DNA of 64,000 nucleotides from Candidatus Gemmiger faecavium (GTDB taxonomy: Bacteria > Bacillota > Clostridia > Oscillospirales > Ruminococcaceae): the NCBI GenBank assembly GCA_019114415.1, contig DXFO01000036.1, positions 30,488 to 94,487 of the forward strand. The letters are read 5' to 3'. The translations under genes and the position numbers were made by a program. Below are positions 19,101 through 27,883 of the stretch, piece after piece (within the stretch, counting starts at the first letter, position 1; the number at the start of each line of letters is the position of its first letter). The notes under the pieces were generated by a model. The model had not been told where the DNA came from and ran no database searches. It saw nothing but the letters and a program-made list of their open reading frames with translations.

Positions 19101-20684
19101 GACATCTACTCTATCGAGGACCTGGCCCAGCTGATCTATGACCTCAAGTGCTCCAACCGCCGCGCGGCCATCAACGTCAAGCTGGTCAGCGAGGCCGGCG
19201 TAGGCACCATCGCCGCCGGCGTTGCCAAGGCGGGCGCCGAGGTCATCCTCATCTCCGGCTTCGACGGCGGCACCGGTGCTGCTCCCCGCAACTCCATCCA
19301 CAATGCCGGTCTGCCCTGGGAACTGGGCATCGCCGAGGCCCACCAGTGTCTCATCATGAACGGCCTGCGCTCCCGTGTGCGCATCGAGGCTGACAGCAAG
19401 CTGATGACCGGCCGGGATGTGGCCATTGCCGCCATGCTGGGTGCCGAGGAATTCGGCTTCGGCACCGGCCCCCTGGTGGCCATGGGCTGCGTCATGATGC
19501 GCGTCTGCAATCTGGACACCTGCCCCATGGGCATCTGCACCCAGAACCCCGAACTGCGCAAGCGCTTCAAGGGCAAACCGGAGTACGTCATGAACTTCAT
19601 GCGCTTTATGGCCCAGGAACTGCGCGAGTATATGGCAAAGCTGGGTGTGCGCACCGTGGACGAGCTGGTGGGCCGCACCGATCTGCTCCGGGTCAAGGAT
19701 GTCCCCGCCGGCAGCCGTGCCAGCGAGCTGGATCTTTCCGCCCTGCTGGCCAACCCGCTGGTGGAAAACAGCAGCATCCACTTTGACCCCAAGGCGGTCT
19801 ACAACTTCCAGCTGGAAAAGACCCCCGACATGCGGGTGCTCATGAAGAAGTTCAAGAAATCCTTCGACATGGACCAGCCCAAGCCCGCCTCGGTGGAGCT
19901 GACCGTGGGCAACACCGACCGTGCCTTCGGCACCATCTTCGGCAGCGAGATCACCCGCAAGTTCGGCAACACTCTGCCGGAGGATACCTTCCACGTCACC
20001 TGCCACGGCTACGGCGGCCAGAGCTTCGGCGCTTTCATTCCCGCCGGCCTGACCCTGGAGCTCATCGGCGACTCCAACGACTACATGGGCAAGGGCCTGT
20101 CCGGCGGCAAGCTCATTGTCTATCCCCCGGCGGAGGTCTCCTACGACCGGGGTGAGAACATCGTCATCGGCAACGTAGCCCTGTACGGCGCCACCGAGGG
20201 CAAGGCCTTCATCAACGGCGTGGCCGGTGAGCGCTTCTGCGTCCGCAACTCCGGTGCCACCGCCGTTGTCGAGGGCGTAGGCGACCACGGCTGCGAGTAT
20301 ATGACCGGCGGCACCGTCGTCATCCTGGGCAAGACCGGCAAAAACTTTGCAGCCGGCATGAGCGGCGGCATCGCCTATGTTCTGGACGAGGACTGGGATC
20401 TGTACCAGCGCGTCAACAAGGACATGGTCAGCCTGGAACCCGTGGAACACAAGTACGACGTCTCTCTGCTGAAAGATCTGATCCGCGAGCATGTGGAACT
20501 GACCGGTTCGCCCCGCGGCAAGGAAATCCTGGACAACTTTGGCGAGTATCTGCCCAAGTTCAAGAAAGTCCTGCCCCACGACTATGACAAGATGCTTCGC
20601 CTCATCGCCCAGATGGAAGAAAAGGGCGAGGACAGCGAGCAGGCTCAGATCGAAGCATTCTACGCCATGAAGAACGCACAGTAA
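16134..20684 (+). CDS. gltB: Glutamate synthase (NADPH), large subunit
   Basis: Converts glutamine and 2-oxoglutarate to two glutamates with GltD. The 1516-residue chain is full length. A 22-residue propeptide precedes the nucleophile of the class II amidotransferase domain (C23 in NCGIG). The FMN/synthase domain contains the GFDGGTGAAP loop near residue 1045 and the 3Fe-4S ligands in CVMMRVCNLDTCPMGIC near 1118-1134; the C-terminal beta-helix domain with repeated G-x-x-G-x-x-x-G segments is complete. Start ATG at 16134 follows AAAGGAG. gltD begins 16 bases after the stop. Regulation probably involves the leader hairpin. Confidence 0.97.
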   Translation: MENFTDRNAPAGLYDPRFEHDNCGIGAVVDIKGRKSHKVLDDALQIVEHLEHRAGKDAEGKTGDGVGILLQISDKFFQKVAAAEGITLGGEREYGVGIFFFPQDELQRKQAKKLFEIVCQKEGLTFLGWRSVPTCPDVLGSSARDCMPSIWQAFVGKPPRLEPGIAFDRRLYVARRVFEQSCRNTYVCSLSSRTIVYKGMFLVKELRLFYPDLQDNDYESAIGMVHSRFSTNTAPSWNRAHPNRFILHNGEINTIRGNVDTMLAREETIASRYLKDDMGKILPIVNQGGSDSAMLDNTLEFLVMNGMELPLAVMVTIPEPWSNNKSMDPKKRDFYQYYATMLEPWDGPASILFSDGDIMGAVLDRNGLRPSRYYITKDGRLILSSEVGVLDIPARDIVKKDRLRPGKMLLVDTVKGELVDDEQLKADYASRQPYGEWLDRNLVDLGSLKIPNRKVPSHSHEELVRLQKAFGYRYEDVSTMILPMAKNGSEPAGAMGSDTPLAVLSHTHPPLFNYFQQMFAQVTNPPIDALREKIITSTTVYVGAQGNLLEEDSENCKVLKINNPILTETDLLKIKAMNVPGFKVETVSICYYKNTELEQAIDRLFVDVDRAYRDGANILILSDRDIDEYHVAIPSLLAVGAVSKYLVRTKKRTAMALILESGEPRLVHDFATLLGYGACAINPYLAQETVGELISEGLLDKDYYAAVDDYNHAILAGIVKIASKMGISTIQSYQGSQIFEALGVSKEVVDKYFTNTVSRVGGITLKDIQNDLEQRHQKAFDPLGLGTGSELVSLGAHKLRSGRDSEQHLYNPLTIHLLQQACWTGDYTKFKQYTDAISHTGDDEMHLRSLLEFNYPEQGVPIEEVESVDDIVKRFKTAAMSYGALSDEAHECMAIAMNRLGGKSNTGEGGEPEERFTSESNSAIKQVASARFGVTSKYLVSAKEIQIKMAQGAKPGEGGQLPGAKVYPWVAKTRHSTTGVGLISPPPHHDIYSIEDLAQLIYDLKCSNRRAAINVKLVSEAGVGTIAAGVAKAGAEVILISGFDGGTGAAPRNSIHNAGLPWELGIAEAHQCLIMNGLRSRVRIEADSKLMTGRDVAIAAMLGAEEFGFGTGPLVAMGCVMMRVCNLDTCPMGICTQNPELRKRFKGKPEYVMNFMRFMAQELREYMAKLGVRTVDELVGRTDLLRVKDVPAGSRASELDLSALLANPLVENSSIHFDPKAVYNFQLEKTPDMRVLMKKFKKSFDMDQPKPASVELTVGNTDRAFGTIFGSEITRKFGNTLPEDTFHVTCHGYGGQSFGAFIPAGLTLELIGDSNDYMGKGLSGGKLIVYPPAEVSYDRGENIVIGNVALYGATEGKAFINGVAGERFCVRNSGATAVVEGVGDHGCEYMTGGTVVILGKTGKNFAAGMSGGIAYVLDEDWDLYQRVNKDMVSLEPVEHKYDVSLLKDLIREHVELTGSPRGKEILDNFGEYLPKFKKVLPHDYDKMLRLIAQMEEKGEDSEQAQIEAFYAMKNAQ

Positions 20685-20700
20685 AGGAGGCAGCCGTATC

Positions 20701-22182
20701 ATGGGAACACCCACAGGCTTTATGAAGTATTCGCGGCAGACCAGCACCGAGCTGCCGCCCAAAGAACGCATTACCAATTTCAACGAATTTCACGTTCCGC
20801 TGCATCGTGACGAGCAGCAGATCCAGGGTGCCCGCTGCATGGACTGCGGCGTCCCCTTCTGCCAGAGCGGCATGACCATCTGCGGCATGACCAGCGGCTG
20901 TCCGCTGAACAACCTTATTCCCGAGTGGAACGACCTGGTCTGTCAGGGCCGCTGGGAGCTGGCGCTGCGCCGCCTGACGGCCACCAACCGCTTCCCCGAG
21001 TTCACCAGCCGGGTCTGCCCTGCTTTGTGCGAGGCTGCCTGCACCTGCGGCATGGCTACCGGCGATCCCGTCGCCGTCAAGGAGAACGAGCACGCCATCA
21101 TCGAGTACGGGTACAGCGCAGGTTTGCTGGAACCCTGCCCGCCTTCCGACCGCACCGGCAAGCGGGTGGCCGTGGTGGGCGCAGGCCCTGCGGGTCTGGC
21201 CGCCGCCGATCTGCTCAATCTCCGCGGCCACACCGTCACCGTCTATGAGCGGGAGGACCGGGTGGGCGGCCTGCTGATGTACGGCATCCCCAACATGAAG
21301 CTGGAAAAATGGGTCATCGACCGCCGGGTGGAGCGCCTGGTCCAGGAGGGCGTCCAGTTCGAGACCGGCGCCAACGTGGGCGAAAATGTTTCCGCTGACG
21401 AACTGATGCATGACAATGACGTGGTCCTTCTCTGCTGCGGCGCCAAGCAGCCCCGGGACATCAGCGCTCCCGGCCGGGATGCTTCGGGCATCTACTTTGC
21501 GGTGGATTACCTGACCAGCGTCACCAAGAGCCTTCTGGACTCCAACTTTGCCGACGGCAAGGCCATCGACGCCAAGGGCAAGAAAGTCCTGGTCATCGGC
21601 GGCGGCGACACCGGCAACGACTGCGTGGGCACCGCCATCCGCCAGGGCTGCGAGGCCGTGGTCCAGCTGGAAATGATGCCCTGCCCGCCTGCGCAGCGCG
21701 CCCCCGGCAACGACTGGCCGGAATGGCCCAAGGTCCTCAAGACCGACTACGGCCAGCAGGAAGCCATCGCCGTCTTTGGCAGCGACCCCCGCCTTTACCA
21801 GACCACCGTCAAGGAGTTCTACAAAAACGAGTCCGGCCAGGTCTGCGGCGCTCTTATCAGCAAGCTGGAGAGCAAAGTCGTGGACGAGGCCACCGGCCGC
21901 CGTGCCATGGTCCCCACCGGGGAGGAGTTCACCGTCGAGTGCGACCTGGTGCTCATTGCAGCGGGCTTTACCGGCTGCGAGAGCTACGTGGCCGAGGCCT
22001 TCGGCGCGGAGCTGACGCCCCGCGGCTGCGTGGCCGACACCGGCTACCAGACCAGCGTCCCCGGCGTGTTTGCCTGCGGCGATATGCGCCGCGGCCAGAG
22101 CCTGGTCGTCTGGGCGCTGCGGGAAGGCCGTGAGGCCGCCGCTGCCGTGGACGAGTATCTGATGGGCTACACCAACCTCTGA
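20701..22182 (+). CDS. gltD: Glutamate synthase (NADPH), small subunit
   Basis: Flavin subunit that passes electrons from NADPH through two [4Fe-4S] clusters to GltB. N-terminal cysteines in [11 protein letters not shown] and [13 protein letters not shown] (about residues 42-115) are the cluster ligands; FAD binding is at [14 protein letters not shown] (about 158) and NADPH binding at [11 protein letters not shown] (about 298). The C-terminal [19 protein letters not shown] is the family's second FAD contact. 493 residues, normal. AAAGGAGG precedes the ATG. A strong terminator follows. Confidence 0.97.
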   Translation: MGTPTGFMKYSRQTSTELPPKERITNFNEFHVPLHRDEQQIQGARCMDCGVPFCQSGMTICGMTSGCPLNNLIPEWNDLVCQGRWELALRRLTATNRFPEFTSRVCPALCEAACTCGMATGDPVAVKENEHAIIEYGYSAGLLEPCPPSDRTGKRVAVVGAGPAGLAAADLLNLRGHTVTVYEREDRVGGLLMYGIPNMKLEKWVIDRRVERLVQEGVQFETGANVGENVSADELMHDNDVVLLCCGAKQPRDISAPGRDASGIYFAVDYLTSVTKSLLDSNFADGKAIDAKGKKVLVIGGGDTGNDCVGTAIRQGCEAVVQLEMMPCPPAQRAPGNDWPEWPKVLKTDYGQQEAIAVFGSDPRLYQTTVKEFYKNESGQVCGALISKLESKVVDEATGRRAMVPTGEEFTVECDLVLIAAGFTGCESYVAEAFGAELTPRGCVADTGYQTSVPGVFACGDMRRGQSLVVWALREGREAAAAVDEYLMGYTNL

Positions 22183-22225
22183 CATCTCCTTATCCTTACC
22201 GCAAACGGTACACCACCATACGCGG

Positions 22226-22274
22226 AAAAGGCCGCATCCTTGCCGGAACACTCCCCGGGAGGATGCGGCCTTTT
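22226..22274 (+). terminator. gltBD terminator
   Basis: AAAAGGCCGCATCCT (22226-22240) pairs with AGGATGCGGCCTTTT (22260-22274). Confidence 0.9.
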
Positions 22275-22290
22275 CTGTTTGACGGCAGAA

Positions 22291-22330
22291 AAAGCCCGGA
22301 GCTTTTTACAGGCTCCGGGCTTTGGTTTTT
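22291..22330 (-). terminator. Terminator of the CmpB-like gene
   Basis: AAAGCCCGGAGC (22291-22302) pairs with GCTCCGGGCTTT (22312-22323); on the minus strand it is followed by TTTTTCTG. It can also act on the plus strand. Confidence 0.85.
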
Positions 22331-23659
22331 TCAGGATTCGGCAAGTTCCACGGTGGACTGGGGCTTGTCGGTATGTACAGCCTTGGGGTAGATCTGGAAC
22401 ATGCGGTCATTGTCGTAATGTTCGTCCAAATAGACCTCCACGGCGTTCTGGGGCGGGATCCCCGCAACACGGGCGGTATAGCGGGAAAGTGCCGCCGAGC
22501 TGACCACCATATCCGCCGCCATAAAGACGACGAGCACCCAGGTCACGATCTTGCCGGGGCGCATGGGGATCTTTTCGATCCAGCGGGAGACGTGGGGGTA
22601 AACGCCCCGGAACCACACCACCGCCGCAATGCCCCAGAAAAAGCAGTACAGCAGGTTGATGCGTCCCGCCAGGTTGAAGGGGATGGCGCTGTAATCCCAG
22701 AATACCGTGCCGAACACGATCTCGGTAAAGACGCTGCACAGATATTCATAGGCGCCGCCCAGCAGGGTACCCACGATAAACAGGAAGGTGGAGGAGCGGT
22801 CCTTGTACCGGTAAAGCATCAGCGTAGCCAGAGCGATGGCCAGGCCCCACACGATGGAGAAAGGTCCCCACACCACGCTGGAGCGGCTCATCCAGTAGCC
22901 CGCTGTGATGCGGCAGAAGATGGTCTCCACAATATCGCCCAGAAATGCACCGATGAAAAACAGCAGCACGATCTTGTAAAAGCTGCAGCCCTGGGCAAAG
23001 ACGGTGGATTTGACCTTTTCCCTGCGGGCAAAGTTTGCCTGGGGATGGGCCTTGACCATACGGCGCTCGGTACGGCCCAGGATCCAGTGGCCCATGCGCA
23101 GCGTCAGGGACGCCAGACGGTTGCTGACGGCCTCCACCTGCGGCAGGCGCTGGCGGATACCCGCCATGGTAAGCAGGGTGTCTGCCAGGTCGATCAGGAA
23201 CACGACGGTCAGCACGCCAAGCAGGATGCTGCCCAAAGGCTGCGGGATCAGCCGGACCAGATAGACCAGCAGCGGGTTGCCCCATTTGACCACCGCGACG
23301 CCCAAAAGGCCCCAGATCACCGATACCGGCAGGGCAATGTAGCCGTCCAGGTTGAAGGGCAGGTGTGAGTAGTCCCACCACCGGCTCTGGGAGGAGTGTT
23401 CCAGGATATGTCCGGCGATCCACTCAATGACCGTGGCGTACAGGGCGCTGTACAGGAACAGGAAGAACAGGCTGCCTGCGATTTCGGACAATGTCACCGC
23501 AATGATCACACCGGCAACACCGTAGACGATACACAGCGGTCCGTTGATGACACCGCGGTCTACATACTTCCGGCGACGGATGGAGACAAACAAAATCTCC
23601 AGCACCCAACCAATAAACGAATAGGCAAAAAACAGCCATCCCAACTCATAAAACATCAT
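22331..23659 (-). CDS. CmpB-like (ABC transporter type IV) membrane protein with a duplicated domain
   Basis: A 442-residue membrane protein resembling the ABC_trans_CmpB family of putative permeases. Two related modules are visible: residues 8-110 (AYSFIGWVLEILF, INGPLCIVYG, WWDYSHLPFNLDGYI) and residues 236-340 (FIGAFLGDIVETIF, VWGPFSIVWG, FWDYSAIPFNLAGRIN). Each has the E-x3-F, G-P-x-x-I-V-x-G and WDYS-x-x-PFNL signatures. Family members usually carry one copy, so this looks like a tandem fusion. No ATPase gene is adjacent. GGGAGG precedes the ATG. Transport function is a family-name assumption. Confidence 0.8.
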   Translation of the reverse strand: MMFYELGWLFFAYSFIGWVLEILFVSIRRRKYVDRGVINGPLCIVYGVAGVIIAVTLSEIAGSLFFLFLYSALYATVIEWIAGHILEHSSQSRWWDYSHLPFNLDGYIALPVSVIWGLLGVAVVKWGNPLLVYLVRLIPQPLGSILLGVLTVVFLIDLADTLLTMAGIRQRLPQVEAVSNRLASLTLRMGHWILGRTERRMVKAHPQANFARREKVKSTVFAQGCSFYKIVLLFFIGAFLGDIVETIFCRITAGYWMSRSSVVWGPFSIVWGLAIALATLMLYRYKDRSSTFLFIVGTLLGGAYEYLCSVFTEIVFGTVFWDYSAIPFNLAGRINLLYCFFWGIAAVVWFRGVYPHVSRWIEKIPMRPGKIVTWVLVVFMAADMVVSSAALSRYTARVAGIPPQNAVEVYLDEHYDNDRMFQIYPKAVHTDKPQSTVELAES

Positions 23660-23831
23660 GCAAAACGGCCTCCCGTCTGGCAGACGCCGTAATCCTTACG
23701 GCGCTGCGGCGCGCACAGCCTTTTGGGGCTATGCTGGGTCAATGGAAACAATGCAATGGTATCATGCCGGACAGGGCAAGTCAATCCATTTTTCGACAGT
23801 CTGTACATTTTCGCCGCGACTTCCCCTTCCA

Positions 23832-23860
23832 TTGTACGTGCGGCGGCACTGTGGTATACT
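23832..23860 (+). promoter_or_regulatory. Promoter of the Spx/ArsC-like gene
   Basis: TTGTAC (23832-23837) and TATACT (23855-23860), spacer 17 bases, about 45 bases before the ribosome site. Confidence 0.65.
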
Positions 23861-23910
23861 TGGGGAAAATCCTGCGGCCTCGCCGGGGTCTGCACAAGGA
23901 GGATATTTCC

Positions 23911-24261
23911 ATGCTGTTTGTATGTTATCCCAACTGTTCCACCTGCAAAAAGGCCCGTGTTTTTCTGGAAAGCCGGAACGCCGCCTTTACGGTGCGCGAT
24001 ATCAAGACCGACCGCCCCACCGAGGAAGAGCTGCGTCTCTGGCAGGCACAAAGCGGCCTGCCCCTGAAAAAGTTCTTCAACACCAGCGGCCAGCAGTACA
24101 AGGCCCTGGGACTGAAAGACCGGCTGCCCGCCATGAGCGAAGATGAGCAGTTTGCTCTGCTGGCCACCGACGGCATGCTGGTCAAACGGCCCATTCTGGT
24201 GACGGATGACAGCAAGGTATTGGTGGGCTTCCGGGAAGCAGAGTGGGACGCGGCGCTATAA
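23911..24261 (+). CDS. ArsC/Spx/MgsR-family thioredoxin-fold protein
   Basis: A 116-residue thioredoxin-fold protein with a C9-x-x-C12 redox pair (CSTC) near the N terminus, the KxF-N-T-S-G segment (KKFFNTSGQQYK) and the late RPI motif (KRPILVTDD) with the GF segment after it. This is the pattern of arsenate reductase-like and Spx/MgsR-like proteins; Spx binds RNA polymerase alpha under disulfide stress, while ArsC-like members reduce substrates. The sequence does not settle which. ATG at 23911 follows AAGGAGG; the 60 preceding in-frame codons are upstream DNA that contains the promoter. Confidence 0.88.
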   Translation: MLFVCYPNCSTCKKARVFLESRNAAFTVRDIKTDRPTEEELRLWQAQSGLPLKKFFNTSGQQYKALGLKDRLPAMSEDEQFALLATDGMLVKRPILVTDDSKVLVGFREAEWDAAL

Positions 24262-24299
24262 TGCCGGGATAACTCCCCTCCCCTGCCATACACAAAAAG

Positions 24300-24333
24300 C
24301 CCGGCGAAAGGTTCGCCCTTTCGCCGGGTCTTT
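24300..24333. terminator. Terminator between the Spx/ArsC-like gene and rsuA
   Basis: CCCGGCGAAAGG (24300-24311) pairs with CCTTTCGCCGGG (24317-24328), with A-rich and T-rich flanks, so it can serve both converging genes. Confidence 0.85.
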
Positions 24334-24355
24334 CAATCTTCTATGCCGTTTCCGG

Positions 24356-25084
24356 TTATTTGCCCACGGCGGCGCGCAGGCGGGCCAGTTCTTCCCCGGT
24401 CAGTTCCCGCCATTGGCCGGGCTGCAGGGCCGGGTCCAGCTCCACCCCGCCGATACGGGAGCGGTGCAGGCCGTTGACGCCTGCGTCAAAGACGCCGAAC
24501 ATCCGTTTGATCTGATGGTAAACGCCCTGCCGCAGCACCACGTGTACCCGGCAGGGATCACCACCGGGGGCAGGCTCCGCCACAGCAGGAGCCAGGGTCT
24601 GGCCGTCCGCCAGCGTCACCCCCGACGCAAAGCCGTCGCACATTTCGGGGGTAAGGGGCGTGTCCAGGGTGACGATGTACTCCTTGGGTACATGGCGGCC
24701 GGGGGCCAGAATATCATGTGCCAGAGCGCCGTCATCGGTCAGCAGCACAAACCCGGTGCTGGTCTTGTCCAGACGCCCCGCCGGGAACAGCTGCCTGCGG
24801 GGAAAGTCCGCCGCCACCAGATCGGTCACGGTAGTGTCCCGGGCATCCCGGCTGGCCGAGACAACGCCCTCCGGTTTGTTGAGCATGATATAGACAAACT
24901 CTTTATAGCTGCCGCCCAGGGATTTGCCGTCCACACAGACGTCGGCAGTCTTTTCGTCGATCTGGCGGTCCGCCTTTTTGCAGACCTCGCCGTTTACGGT
25001 CACCGACCCGCGGGCCGCCAGGCGGCGGCTCTCGCTGCGGGGGATGCCCAATGCCGCGGCAAGGTACTTATCCAGCCGCATCAT
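24356..25084 (-). CDS. rsuA: 16S rRNA pseudouridine synthase, RsuA family
   Basis: Isomerises a uridine (U516 in E. coli numbering) in 16S rRNA. An S4 RNA-binding domain covers residues 2-50 (RLDKYLAAALGIPRSESRRL), followed by the catalytic domain with the Asp of GRLDKTSTGFVLLTDDG near residue 103 and the C-terminal QIKRMF motif. 242 residues is typical of RsuA/RluB/RluE. Its ATG overlaps the ybaK stop as ATGA (25081-25084), implying translational coupling. Family identity is firm; the exact target nucleotide is inferred. Confidence 0.92.
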   Translation of the reverse strand: MMRLDKYLAAALGIPRSESRRLAARGSVTVNGEVCKKADRQIDEKTADVCVDGKSLGGSYKEFVYIMLNKPEGVVSASRDARDTTVTDLVAADFPRRQLFPAGRLDKTSTGFVLLTDDGALAHDILAPGRHVPKEYIVTLDTPLTPEMCDGFASGVTLADGQTLAPAVAEPAPGGDPCRVHVVLRQGVYHQIKRMFGVFDAGVNGLHRSRIGGVELDPALQPGQWRELTGEELARLRAAVGK

Positions 25085-25572
25085 ACCGATCCGGCGGTGA
25101 TGTCCGCCGTAATACCCCGGGTGACTGCGATGAGGTCTGCGGGTGCGGCCTCGATCTGGGTGCCGATCCGACCGCCCGAGACCAGCATGGTGGGCTGGTC
25201 CAGGCAGCTTTTGTCATACACCGTATGGTACTGCTTTTTCATGCCCACCGGGCTGCAGCCGCCCCGGATATATCCGGTCACTTTATTAATGTCCGCCACG
25301 TGGATCATGGCCACGCTCTTGACCCCGGCAGCCTTTGCCGCCTTTTTCAGATCCAGCTCCGCCAGGACAGGCACCACAAACACATAATAATTGCGGTCCG
25401 CCCCCTGGGTGACCAGCGTCTTGAATACCCGCGCCGGGTCCTGCCCGGTCAGCTTGGCTACCGTGGCTCCGTCCACGGCAGTGCCTTCCTCGTGGGGATA
25501 TTCATGTGATGTATAGGCCACCTTGGCACGCTCCAGCATGCGCATGGCATTGGTCTTGCTTTCCTTTCCCAT
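25081..25572 (-). CDS. ybaK: Cys-tRNA(Pro)/Cys-tRNA(Cys) deacylase YbaK/EbsC
   Basis: Trans-acting editing enzyme that removes mischarged Cys from tRNA(Pro). 163 residues. Motifs: the Lys of VFKTLVTQG (about residue 45) used by YbaK in catalysis, the VPVLAELDLKKAAKAAGVKSVAM segment given here in part as DLKKAAKAAG, and the GYIRGGCSPVGMKK substrate loop. ATG at 25572 follows GGAGGAGAT. The longer frame up to 25692 would cross the promoter and is rejected. First gene of a two-gene operon with rsuA. Confidence 0.94.
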   Translation of the reverse strand: MGKESKTNAMRMLERAKVAYTSHEYPHEEGTAVDGATVAKLTGQDPARVFKTLVTQGADRNYYVFVVPVLAELDLKKAAKAAGVKSVAMIHVADINKVTGYIRGGCSPVGMKKQYHTVYDKSCLDQPTMLVSGGRIGTQIEAAPADLIAVTRGITADITAGSV

Positions 25573-25663
25573 TGTATCTCCTCCCCCCTGCACAAACTGT
25601 GCAGGTTTGCGCCGTATACCTGCCGCGCGTGATCGATCCCCGCGGCGCGGCGCCTGTGAACTC

Positions 25664-25692
25664 ATTATAGGCCCGGACATGCCTGTTGTCAA
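25664..25692 (-). promoter_or_regulatory. Consensus promoter of ybaK-rsuA
   Basis: Minus strand TTGACA (25687-25692) and TATAAT (25664-25669) with a 17-base spacer: a full match to the vegetative consensus. Confidence 0.85.
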
Positions 25693-25724
25693 AAAGGGTT
25701 CCGTAAATTATTGTCGAAAAACGC

Positions 25725-25753
25725 TTGACTTTAGTGTATTAAAGTGCTAAACT
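25725..25753 (+). promoter_or_regulatory. aroF promoter
   Basis: TTGACT (25725-25730) and TAAACT (25748-25753), spacer 17 bases. Divergent from the ybaK promoter. Confidence 0.7.
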
Positions 25754-25809
25754 GCATAACACAGACAAACGCGTACCATACGCAGCAAGATAAAAGGGGT
25801 GCAACATTT

Positions 25810-26829
25810 ATGATCGTCGTATTGAAACCCAACGTACAGCCGGAACAGATCGCCGGTTTCTGCCGTGAACTGGAACAGATGGGCTTCCAGATCAATGACT
25901 CCAAAGGCAGCGATACCCATATCCTCGGCCTGATCGGCGATACCAAGGGCTTGAGCGAGAGCTGGCTCTTGGCCAATCCCATTGTGGACAGCTGCCGCCG
26001 GGTGTCGGAGCCTTACAAAAAGGCCAACCGCAAATTCCATCCCGATGACACCGTAGTGGATGCGGGCGGCGTCAAGATCGGCGGCGGCAATTTTGCGGTC
26101 ATGGCGGGGCCCTGCAGCGTGGAGAGCGAATCCCAGATCCTTGAGGTTGCAAAGCGGGTGCAGAAAGCCGGCGCTTCCCTGCTGCGGGGCGGCGCCTTCA
26201 AACCCCGTACCAGCCCTTACTCTTTCCAGGGTCTGCGTGCCGAGGGCCTGGAACTGATGAGCAAAGCCCGGGCTGTGACCGGCCAGCCCATCGTCACCGA
26301 GCTGATGAGCAGCGAGCACATTCCCCTGTTTTTGGAGCAGAAGGTGGATATGATCCAGATCGGCGCCCGCAACATGCAGAACTTTGAACTGCTCAAGGCG
26401 GTGGGCCGCACCAACGTGCCGGTCCTGCTCAAGCGCGGGCTTTCCTCCACCCTGGAGGAACTGGTCATGAGCGCCGAGTACATCATGGCGGAGGGCAACC
26501 CCAACGTGGTGCTGTGCGAGCGCGGCATCCGCACCTTTGAGACCAGCATGCGCAACACCCTGGATCTGGCCGCCGTCCCCATGCTGAAAAAGATGACCCA
26601 TCTGCCTGTGGTCATTGATCCCAGCCATGCGGCGGGCATTGCCTTCATGGTCCCCAGCCTGGCCGCCGCGGCAGTGGCCGTGGGTGCTGACGGCCTGATG
26701 ATCGAGGTCCACAACGATCCCAAACATGCCAAGAGCGACGGCGCCCAGAGCCTGACCCCCGATCAGTTCGACGATCTGATGGAAGTCATCCGTCCCGAGC
26801 TGGATTTCTTCGGCAAACAGCTGAACTGA
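25810..26829 (+). CDS. aroF: 3-deoxy-7-phosphoheptulonate synthase (DAHP synthase, type I-beta)
   Basis: First step of the shikimate pathway: condenses phosphoenolpyruvate and erythrose 4-phosphate. 339 residues. Residues 1-70 form a ferredoxin-like (ACT-like) N-terminal regulatory domain of the Thermotoga/Bacillus class; the TIM-barrel core has the metal and substrate motifs AGPCSVES (about 98), GGAFKPRTSPYSFQG (about 126), LKRGLSST (about 209) and DPSHAAG (about 272). ATG at 25810 follows AAGGGG; the upstream in-frame ATG at 25744 lies inside the promoter. Feedback by an aromatic amino acid through the N-terminal domain is likely but unproven. Confidence 0.95.
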   Translation: MIVVLKPNVQPEQIAGFCRELEQMGFQINDSKGSDTHILGLIGDTKGLSESWLLANPIVDSCRRVSEPYKKANRKFHPDDTVVDAGGVKIGGGNFAVMAGPCSVESESQILEVAKRVQKAGASLLRGGAFKPRTSPYSFQGLRAEGLELMSKARAVTGQPIVTELMSSEHIPLFLEQKVDMIQIGARNMQNFELLKAVGRTNVPVLLKRGLSSTLEELVMSAEYIMAEGNPNVVLCERGIRTFETSMRNTLDLAAVPMLKKMTHLPVVIDPSHAAGIAFMVPSLAAAAVAVGADGLMIEVHNDPKHAKSDGAQSLTPDQFDDLMEVIRPELDFFGKQLN

Positions 26830-26847
26830 CCTTCCTATCATCACACA

Positions 26848-26889
26848 AAACAGCCCCGGCAGGATGGTATCATCCCGCCGGGGCTGTTT
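26848..26889. terminator. aroF/esterase convergent terminator
   Basis: AAACAGCCCCGGC (26848-26860) pairs with GCCGGGGCTGTTT (26877-26889). Confidence 0.85.
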
Positions 26890-26910
26890 CTGTCCGGTTT
26901 TGTCCGGCGT

Positions 26911-27810
26911 TCAGACCGGATGACTGTGCTCCGCAATAAATCCCGCCATGCGTTCAATGGCATCCCGGGTATCCGCGTTGGGCTTATAATAGGTGAACCC
27001 GTGCGGTTGGTCGGGGTATTCCTGCACCGTCACGGCAACACCGGCAGCACGAAGGCTGCGGGCATAGTGCAATGCCTCGTCATGCAGGCTGTCGCCCCCG
27101 CAGACCAGCAGAAGCGCCGGTGGCATTCCGCGAAGGTCCCCCGGTTCCGCCAGTGCGGGTGAGGCACTCAGTGTTCCCGCCTGATGCGGCAGGATATAGC
27201 AGGCGTTGTACATGGCCGCTTCCTTCGGGTCGATGCAGCCTTTGGGCCTGGGCTTTTGTTCCGGCGGCGTTGCCAGGTCCAGCACGGGATAATCCATCAC
27301 CTGATAGGCAAAGCCAAACTCGCCGTTGGCCAGATCCCGCAGACAGGTCACCGTCGCCAGGTTTCCGCCCGCACTGTGTCCGCCGATGCCCATATGGGCC
27401 GTTTCAATGCCGTACTGCTGCGCATGTTCCAGATAATAGGCGATCACGTCATGCACCGCCTCCACTGCCACCGGAAACGGTGCCTGGGGCGCTTTGGGGT
27501 AATCAATAGAGATCACTTTCACCCCGGCGCGGCGGACAAATTCAAGGTTCATGGCCTCGTCGGCGTCCGCCTGCATCATAATGAAGCCCCCGCCATGCAG
27601 GTCAACATACAAAGGGCGGAGTTCCTTTTCCTCAAACCCGTATTCCAGGACCCGCACCGGGCCGTGGCGGGTGTCCACGCTGCGCTCCCGCCCGGCTTTG
27701 GACAGGTGATATCCGCCCAATCCATGACGGAACACAAACTTCATCAGCCGCTGCATCCGCAGAGCCTTTCTCTGTGCACGTTTCAGCCATTTTTCATTCT
27801 GCGTATCCAA
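26911..27810 (-). CDS. Alpha/beta-hydrolase, HSL-type esterase/lipase
   Basis: Cytoplasmic serine esterase of the hormone-sensitive-lipase class. HGGGF (oxyanion hole, about residue 73), GHSAGG (nucleophile Ser, about 142), CGGDSLHDEA (acid Asp, about 237) and QPHGF (catalytic His, about 268) are all in order, with no signal peptide. I chose the TTG at 27810 (299 residues) because AGGGGAGG stands 8 bases upstream; the first in-frame codon at 27858 has no ribosome site. The natural ester is unknown. Confidence 0.88.
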   Translation of the reverse strand: MDTQNEKWLKRAQRKALRMQRLMKFVFRHGLGGYHLSKAGRERSVDTRHGPVRVLEYGFEEKELRPLYVDLHGGGFIMMQADADEAMNLEFVRRAGVKVISIDYPKAPQAPFPVAVEAVHDVIAYYLEHAQQYGIETAHMGIGGHSAGGNLATVTCLRDLANGEFGFAYQVMDYPVLDLATPPEQKPRPKGCIDPKEAAMYNACYILPHQAGTLSASPALAEPGDLRGMPPALLLVCGGDSLHDEALHYARSLRAAGVAVTVQEYPDQPHGFTYYKPNADTRDAIERMAGFIAEHSHPV

Positions 27811-27883
27811 AGCGTTTCCTCCCCTGCCGTGTTTTACGGCGGTCCTTTTTGGGGACAATCAGTCTTTTTCAAAGCAAGTATAG

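Noticed and set aside
15939..20783. Antisense open frame of 1614 codons opposite gltB
   Set aside because: It mirrors a GC-rich coding gene codon for codon, has no ribosome site, an Ala/Gly/His/Val/Leu-rich composition typical of reverse-frame translation, and gltB is unmistakable.
23731..23910. N-terminal extension of the Spx/ArsC-like protein
   Set aside because: The in-frame extension overlaps the promoter, and AAGGAGG stands just before the ATG at 23911.
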